Assembly: GCA_964575715.1 (NCBI GenBank) | Contig: CAZNSG010000290.1 | Span: 1-36,715 of the forward strand | Origin: PNAI01 sp964575715 | GTDB lineage: Bacteria; Pseudomonadota; Alphaproteobacteria; Rhizobiales; Xanthobacteraceae | DNA length: 36,715 nucleotides | Direction of reading: 5' to 3' | In this document: positions 32,311-36,715 of the stretch, piece after piece | Position numbering within the stretch: position 1 is the first letter of the stretch | How the letters are laid out: the number at the start of each line of letters is the position of its first letter | The notes under the pieces: generated by a model | The model's input: only the letters and a program-made list of their open reading frames with translations | The model's database searches: none | What the model was told of the DNA's origin: nothing | Made by a program: the position numbers and the translations under genes

Positions 32311-33621
32311 TCATTTGCGCCGTGAAATCGGCACGTAATCGCGACGCGTGATGCCGGTGTAGAGCTGGCGCGGCCGGCCGATCTTCTGGTTCGGGTCCTC
32401 GATCATTTCTTTCCACTGCGCAATCCAGCCTACCGTGCGCGCGAGCGTGAACAGCACGGTGAACATGGTGGTGGGGAAGCCCATCGCCTTGAGCGTGATC
32501 CCCGAATAGAAATCGATGTTCGGGTAAAGCTTCTTCTCAAGGAAGTATTCGTCGTGCAGGGCGACGCGCTCAAGCTCGAGTGCGACTTGGAGCAGGGGAT
32601 CGTCGCGATGGCCGAGCTCGCTCAAGACCTCGTGGCAGGTCTTCTGCATGATTTTGGCGCGCGGGTCGTAATTCTTGTAGACCCGGTGGCCAAAACCCAT
32701 CAGCCGGAAGGAATCGTTCTTGTCCTTGGAGCGGCGGATATATTCGGGGATGCGCTCGGGCGTGCCGATTTCGCCGAGCATCTTGAGCGCGGCCTCATTG
32801 GCGCCACCGTGGGCGGGTCCCCATAGGGCAGCAATGCCGGCGGCGACGCAGGCGAACGGGTTGGCGCCGGTGGAGCCCGCAAGGCGCACCGTCGAGGTCG
32901 AAGCATTCTGCTCATGATCGGCGTGCAGGATGAAGATGCGGTCCATGGCGCGCGCCAGCACCGGGTTGGGCTTGTACTCCTCGCACGGCACCGCAAAGCA
33001 CATACGTAGAAAGTTGGTCGCGTAGTCGAGCTCGTTCTTGGGATAAACGAACGGCTGGCCGATATTGTACTTGTAGGCCATGGCGGCCAATGTCGGCATC
33101 TTCGCTATCATGCGGATCGAGGCCACCATGCGCTGGTGCGGGTCGGAAATGTCAGTGGAGTCGTGGTAGAAGGCCGAGAGCGCCCCGACGCAGCCGGTCA
33201 TCACTGCCATCGGATGGGCATCGCGCCGGAAGCCCTGAAAAAAGCGACTCATCTGCTCGTGCACCATGGTGTGGCGCGTGACGCGATAGTCGAAGTCGGA
33301 CTTTTGCGTGGCGGTAGGCAGTTCGCCGTAAAGCAGCAGGTAGCAGGTTTCGAGAAAATCTCCATGCTCGGCCAATTGCTCGATCGGGATGCCGCGATAG
33401 AGCAGGATGCCTTGGTCGCCATCGATGTAAGTGATCTTGGATTCGCAGCTGCCGGTGGAGGTGAAGCCTGGGTCGTAGGTGAACATTCCGCTTTCGGCAT
33501 AGAGCTTGCTGATGTCGATGACCTCAGGTCCGACCGTGCCCTCGTAGATTGGGAACGACCAATTCTTGTTGCCAACGGTGAGCGTGCCGGATTTGACGTT
33601 GTGGCCGGTCTTGGCGTCCAT
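32311..33621 (-). CDS. gltA: Citrate synthase (type II)
   Basis: GltA condenses acetyl-CoA and oxaloacetate to citrate, the entry to the TCA cycle. The chosen start (ATG read on the minus strand, 33621) has GAGGG about ten bases before it and gives 436 residues beginning MDAKTGHNVKSGTLTVGNKN. A longer reading to 33681 lacks support. The catalytic residues are His271 in WGPAHGGANEAA, His312 in GFGHRVYKNYDPRAK and Asp370 in NIDFYSGI, equivalent to E. coli His264, His305 and Asp362. HADHEQNASTSTVR is also present. The 148-base gap from gltX contains a short hairpin (33744-33756) but no clear promoter that I can see. Confidence 0.97.
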   Translation of the reverse strand: MDAKTGHNVKSGTLTVGNKNWSFPIYEGTVGPEVIDISKLYAESGMFTYDPGFTSTGSCESKITYIDGDQGILLYRGIPIEQLAEHGDFLETCYLLLYGELPTATQKSDFDYRVTRHTMVHEQMSRFFQGFRRDAHPMAVMTGCVGALSAFYHDSTDISDPHQRMVASIRMIAKMPTLAAMAYKYNIGQPFVYPKNELDYATNFLRMCFAVPCEEYKPNPVLARAMDRIFILHADHEQNASTSTVRLAGSTGANPFACVAAGIAALWGPAHGGANEAALKMLGEIGTPERIPEYIRRSKDKNDSFRLMGFGHRVYKNYDPRAKIMQKTCHEVLSELGHRDDPLLQVALELERVALHDEYFLEKKLYPNIDFYSGITLKAMGFPTTMFTVLFTLARTVGWIAQWKEMIEDPNQKIGRPRQLYTGITRRDYVPISRRK

Positions 33622-33769
33622 GATCGAGCCCTCGTTGATATACAGGCCTTGCGTTCTATGATTGGGTCGTAATGTTGGCATATGGAGCCCCGGCTAGCTC
33701 GTCGAGGTCCAATGGTGTTTGGGTAGCCCATTTCATGTGTGCACCGCAAGATGCGGGCGTGAGGCCTAC

Positions 33770-35197
33770 TTAGTCTGACGCGGCCTGGTCGGAGAGCCGG
33801 TCGAGGCTTTCCGACTGGCCAAGCACCGCCAGCACTTCAAATATGCCGGGGGAGGTCGTTCGACCGGTTACGGCCGCCCGGAGAGGTTGCGCGACCGCGC
33901 CGAGCTTGAGGCCAAGCCGCTCTGCGAGAGCGCGAACGGCGCGTTCGGTCGCTTCCACACCCCAGGGCTCGACCGCGGCAAGCTCTGAGACGAGGTGGCC
34001 CAATAGTCTGCGCGCTTCGGCTGAAAGCAGCTCCCGCGCCTTGTCGTCGAGCTTGATCGGGCGCAACGCCCAGATGAACGAGGCCGCATCGACGAGCTCG
34101 ACCAAGGTTTTGGCGCGCTCCTTGAGGCTCGGTATGGCGGCGGTCAGCTTTTGCCGCATGACCGGGTCTAGTCGCTTGGCGATCGCGGCGCCGTCGGCGA
34201 TATGCGGAAGAAATTGCACGATCGCCGCGACCAGCTCTTGGTCCGTGCTCTGTCGGAGGTAGTGGGCGTTGAGGTTATCAAGCTTGGCAAGGTCAATGCG
34301 CGCCGGCGAGCGGCCGATCTTGGGCAGATCGAAATGCGCGATCATTTCCTCGGTTGAAAACATCTCCTGGTCGCCGTGCGACCAGCCGAGCCGCACCAGA
34401 TAGTTGCGCATGGCCGCCGGCAGGTAGCCCATGGCGCGATAGGCTTCGATGCCAAGCGCGCCATGACGCTTGGAGAGCTTTGAGCCGTCCGGCCCGTGGA
34501 TGAGCGGAATGTGCGCCATCACCGGTACCGACCAGCCGAGCGCCTCGAAGATGAGTTTTTGGCGCGCGGCGTTGTTGAGATGATCGTCGCCGCGGATGAT
34601 ATGGGTCACTTCCATATCGTGATCGTCCACCACCACTGCGAGCATGTAGGTCGGCGTGCCGTCGGAGCGCAGAAGCACGAAATCATCGAGGTTTTCGTTC
34701 TGCCAGGTCACGCGCCCCTGCACCTGATCGTCGATTGCGGTCTCACCGGTGGTAGGGGCCTTGATCCGGATCACCGGCTTGACCCCGGGCGGTGCTTGCG
34801 CCGGGTCGCGGTCGCGCCAGCGGCCGTCGTAGAACCGGGAGCGGCCTTCGCGGCGCGCCGCCTCGCGCATCTGCGCAAGCTCCTCGGCGGAGGCGTAGCA
34901 GCGATAGGCGCGGCCCGCCGCGAGGAGCTGCTCGACGACCGCGCGGTGCCGGGCGGAGCGGGAAAACTGATAAATCGCCTCGCCGTCCCATTGGATGCCG
35001 AGCCAGCATAGTCCATCAAGGATGGCGTCGATCGCGGCCTTGGTCGAGCGCTCGCGATCGGTGTCCTCGATGCGCAAGAGCATCTTGCCGTTGCGCCCGC
35101 GCGCATATAGCCAGTTGAACAGCGCCGTTCGGGCTCCGCCAATGTGGAGGAAACCGGTGGGCGAGGGGGCAAAGCGCGTGACGACGGTTTCGGTCAT
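33770..35197 (-). CDS. gltX: Glutamyl-tRNA synthetase
   Basis: GluRS charges tRNA-Glu and, in most alphaproteobacteria, also tRNA-Gln for later amidation. The 475-residue class I enzyme has the HIGH-type motif HIGG at 18-21 in FAPSPTGFLHIGGARTALFN, the conserved LLRIEDTDRERS, the central HIIRGDDHLNN and the KMSKS-type KLSKR at 240-244. The C-terminal part is the helical anticodon-binding domain. It lies upstream of gltA on the same strand and is divergent from glnS. Many Hyphomicrobiales have two gltX copies, so this may be one of two. Which tRNA it prefers cannot be told from this sequence. Confidence 0.95.
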   Translation of the reverse strand: MTETVVTRFAPSPTGFLHIGGARTALFNWLYARGRNGKMLLRIEDTDRERSTKAAIDAILDGLCWLGIQWDGEAIYQFSRSARHRAVVEQLLAAGRAYRCYASAEELAQMREAARREGRSRFYDGRWRDRDPAQAPPGVKPVIRIKAPTTGETAIDDQVQGRVTWQNENLDDFVLLRSDGTPTYMLAVVVDDHDMEVTHIIRGDDHLNNAARQKLIFEALGWSVPVMAHIPLIHGPDGSKLSKRHGALGIEAYRAMGYLPAAMRNYLVRLGWSHGDQEMFSTEEMIAHFDLPKIGRSPARIDLAKLDNLNAHYLRQSTDQELVAAIVQFLPHIADGAAIAKRLDPVMRQKLTAAIPSLKERAKTLVELVDAASFIWALRPIKLDDKARELLSAEARRLLGHLVSELAAVEPWGVEATERAVRALAERLGLKLGAVAQPLRAAVTGRTTSPGIFEVLAVLGQSESLDRLSDQAASD

Positions 35198-35370
35198 GTC
35201 GTGTAGGGTGAAATCCGTGAATTGCCAGCGAGGTTGCGCGCATGTTTGCGTGACGATGTACCATAGCCAAGGGCGGCAGAGTCAGTGCAATTCACAGCGA
35301 ACTTGAGACGGTCGCTCGGCACTATGGCGCTGGGCAATAACGCGGCAGGGCAAGGGAATTCGAGAGCAAG
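35198..35370. other. Divergent promoter region between gltX and glnS
   Basis: This 173-base spacer must hold starts for both genes. On the + strand, CTTGAG near 35302 and CTATGG near 35322 look promoter-like but are too close together, about 14 bases. On the - strand, a TTGCAC (35285-35290 as GTGCAA) and TATGGT (35260-35265 as ACCATA) are 19 bases apart. Both are weak. I see no repeat, RNA gene or further ORF here. Confidence 0.3.
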
Positions 35371-36715
35371 ATGGCGGACGATACGGCAGCAGTCGAAGCG
35401 GGACGCGATTTCATTCGCGACATCATCGGGGCGGACCTGGATGCCAAGCGCGTCGCCAAGGTCGTCACCCGCTTCCCGCCGGAGCCAAACGGCTATCTCC
35501 ACATCGGACATGCCAAATCCATCTGCCTCAACTTCGGCGTGGCGGAGGAATTCGGCGGCCGCTGCCATTTGCGTTTCGACGATACCAATCCCACCAAGGA
35601 AGAGCAGGAATATATCGACGCGATCAAGCGCGATGTGCGTTGGCTCGGTTTCGACTGGGGCGAACACCTTTATCACGCATCCGACTATTTCGAACAGCTT
35701 TATGCATGGGCCGAGCATCTGATCCGCACCGGTCATGCCTATGTCGACGATCAGACGCAAGAAGAGACGCGGACAACGCGCGGCACCTTGACCGAACCAG
35801 GGAAGAACAGCCCTTACCGCAACAGAACGGTGGACGATAATCTCGCTCTCTTTGGCCGCATGCGTGCCGGCGAGTTTCCGATCGGCGCGCGCGTTTTGCG
35901 CGCCAAAATCGACATGGGTTCGGGCAACATCAACCTGCGCGACCCCGTGCTCTACCGCATTCTGCACGCGAGCCATCCGCGCACCGGCACCAAATGGTGC
36001 ATCTATCCGAGCTACGATTTTGCTCATGGACAATCCGACGCGATCGAGCACATCACGCATTCAATCTGCACGCTGGAGTTCGAGGATCACCGGCCGCTGT
36101 ACGATTGGCTGCTCGAACATCTTCCGGTGCCGTCGCGGCCGCGCCAGTACGAGTTCGCGCGGCTCAACTTGAGCTATACGGTGCTTTCAAAGCGCATACT
36201 CACCGAGCTGGTGCGCGGTGGACATGTCGGCGGCTGGGATGATCCGCGCATGCCGACGCTGGCGGGCCTGCGGCGGCGCGGGGTGCCGCCCGAGGCCATT
36301 CGCGACTTTGTCAAACGCATCGGCGTCGCCAAGGCCAATAGTTTGGTTGACGCCGCCATGTTCGATTTCTCGGTGCGCGAAGTCTTGAACAGGAAAGCGC
36401 AGCGGCGCATGGCGGTGCTGCGACCGCTTAAAGTGGTGATCGAGAATTATCCCGCGGACAAGAGCGAAGAACTCGAAGCGCTCAATCATCCGGACGATCC
36501 GACCGCGGGTAAGCGGCAAATTCGCTTCGGCCGTGAACTTTATATTGAACGCGACGACTTTATGGAGGACCCGCCCAAGAAGTTCTTTCGTCTCTCACCG
36601 GGACGCGAAGTGCGATTGCGTTATGCCTACTTCGTAACCTGCCGGGAAGCCGTGAAGAACGAAGCCGGTGAAGTGATCGAGCTTCGCTGCACCTACGATC
36701 CGGCAACCCGCGGCG
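35371..36715 (+). CDS. glnS: Glutaminyl-tRNA synthetase, 5' part only
   Basis: GlnRS charges tRNA-Gln directly. The gene runs off the window; 448 codons are visible with no stop. The HIGH motif is at 44-47 in FPPEPNGYLHIGHAKS, followed by CHLRFDDTNPTKEEQEYI, KWCIYPSYDFAHGQSD, the DAIEHITHSICTLEFEDHR block and the KMSKS-type VLSKR at 271-275. The part after about 340 is the beta-barrel anticodon domain. These are GlnRS features, distinct from the neighbouring GluRS. Most alphaproteobacteria lack glnS; Bradyrhizobium-like members have a version fused to a YqeY domain, which would lie beyond the window. The ATG at 35371 is the first start consistent with the family. Confidence 0.93.
   Translation, partial: MADDTAAVEAGRDFIRDIIGADLDAKRVAKVVTRFPPEPNGYLHIGHAKSICLNFGVAEEFGGRCHLRFDDTNPTKEEQEYIDAIKRDVRWLGFDWGEHLYHASDYFEQLYAWAEHLIRTGHAYVDDQTQEETRTTRGTLTEPGKNSPYRNRTVDDNLALFGRMRAGEFPIGARVLRAKIDMGSGNINLRDPVLYRILHASHPRTGTKWCIYPSYDFAHGQSDAIEHITHSICTLEFEDHRPLYDWLLEHLPVPSRPRQYEFARLNLSYTVLSKRILTELVRGGHVGGWDDPRMPTLAGLRRRGVPPEAIRDFVKRIGVAKANSLVDAAMFDFSVREVLNRKAQRRMAVLRPLKVVIENYPADKSEELEALNHPDDPTAGKRQIRFGRELYIERDDFMEDPPKKFFRLSPGREVRLRYAYFVTCREAVKNEAGEVIELRCTYDPATRG

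Noticed and set aside
33744..33756. Hairpin CCGCA-AGA-TGCGG downstream of gltX as a terminator
   Set aside because: Only five base pairs and no U tract. gltX and gltA are probably still partly co-transcribed.

Overview
This window is a stretch of core chromosome from an alphaproteobacterium. Gene order and protein character point to the order Hyphomicrobiales (Rhizobiales), most like the Bradyrhizobium/Xanthobacteraceae side. Supporting signs are the order nuoKLMN-birA-rnj-mce-DUF1467-proS-lolC-lolD-dnaE, the order rpsB-tsf-pyrH-frr-uppS-cdsA-dxr-rseP-bamA-lpxD-fabZ-lpxA-lpxI-lpxB, LpxI used instead of LpxH, a short ProRS, a ribosomal protein S2 with a long C-terminal extension, and intergenic palindromes of the type scattered through rhizobial genomes. 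Coding density is high and codon use is GC-rich. I see no rRNA, tRNA, CRISPR array, insertion sequence, integrase or phage gene.

Region 1 (1-8335, + strand) is the end of the complex I operon (nuoK tail, nuoL, nuoM, nuoN). It runs with almost no spacing into birA, rnj (RNase J), mce (methylmalonyl-CoA epimerase) and a two-helix DUF1467 membrane protein. A strong 14-bp inverted repeat at 8380-8416 then marks a transcription boundary.

Region 2 (8336-12948, + strand) holds proS, the lipoprotein export genes lolC and lolD, a small zinc-ribbon protein, and a 32-residue membrane peptide with its own promoter and strong ribosome-binding site. A cloverleaf-like palindromic repeat lies just before dnaE.

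Region 3 (12949-19923, + strand) covers replication and translation: dnaE, then a clear promoter, then rpsB, tsf, pyrH and frr.

Region 4 (19950-32202, + strand) is the envelope block: uppS, cdsA, dxr, rseP, bamA and the lipid A genes lpxD, fabZ, lpxA, lpxI and lpxB, most of them overlapping or a few bases apart. The last gene is a fabH whose protein reads much more like the Bacteroidota type than the usual proteobacterial one. A 106-bp RIME-like palindrome fills the gap that follows.

Region 5 (32311-35197, - strand) has gltX followed by gltA, converging on fabH. Region 6 (35371 to the window end, + strand) is the first 448 codons of glnS, divergent from gltX.

Most of the window is ordinary housekeeping sequence, and I did not find a new multi-gene system. 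The points most worth a second look are the foreign-looking FabH at the end of the lpx operon, LpxA with two replaced histidines (D143, R159), the tiny membrane peptide gene at 12510-12608, the palindromic repeats, and a GlnRS gene in an alphaproteobacterium.
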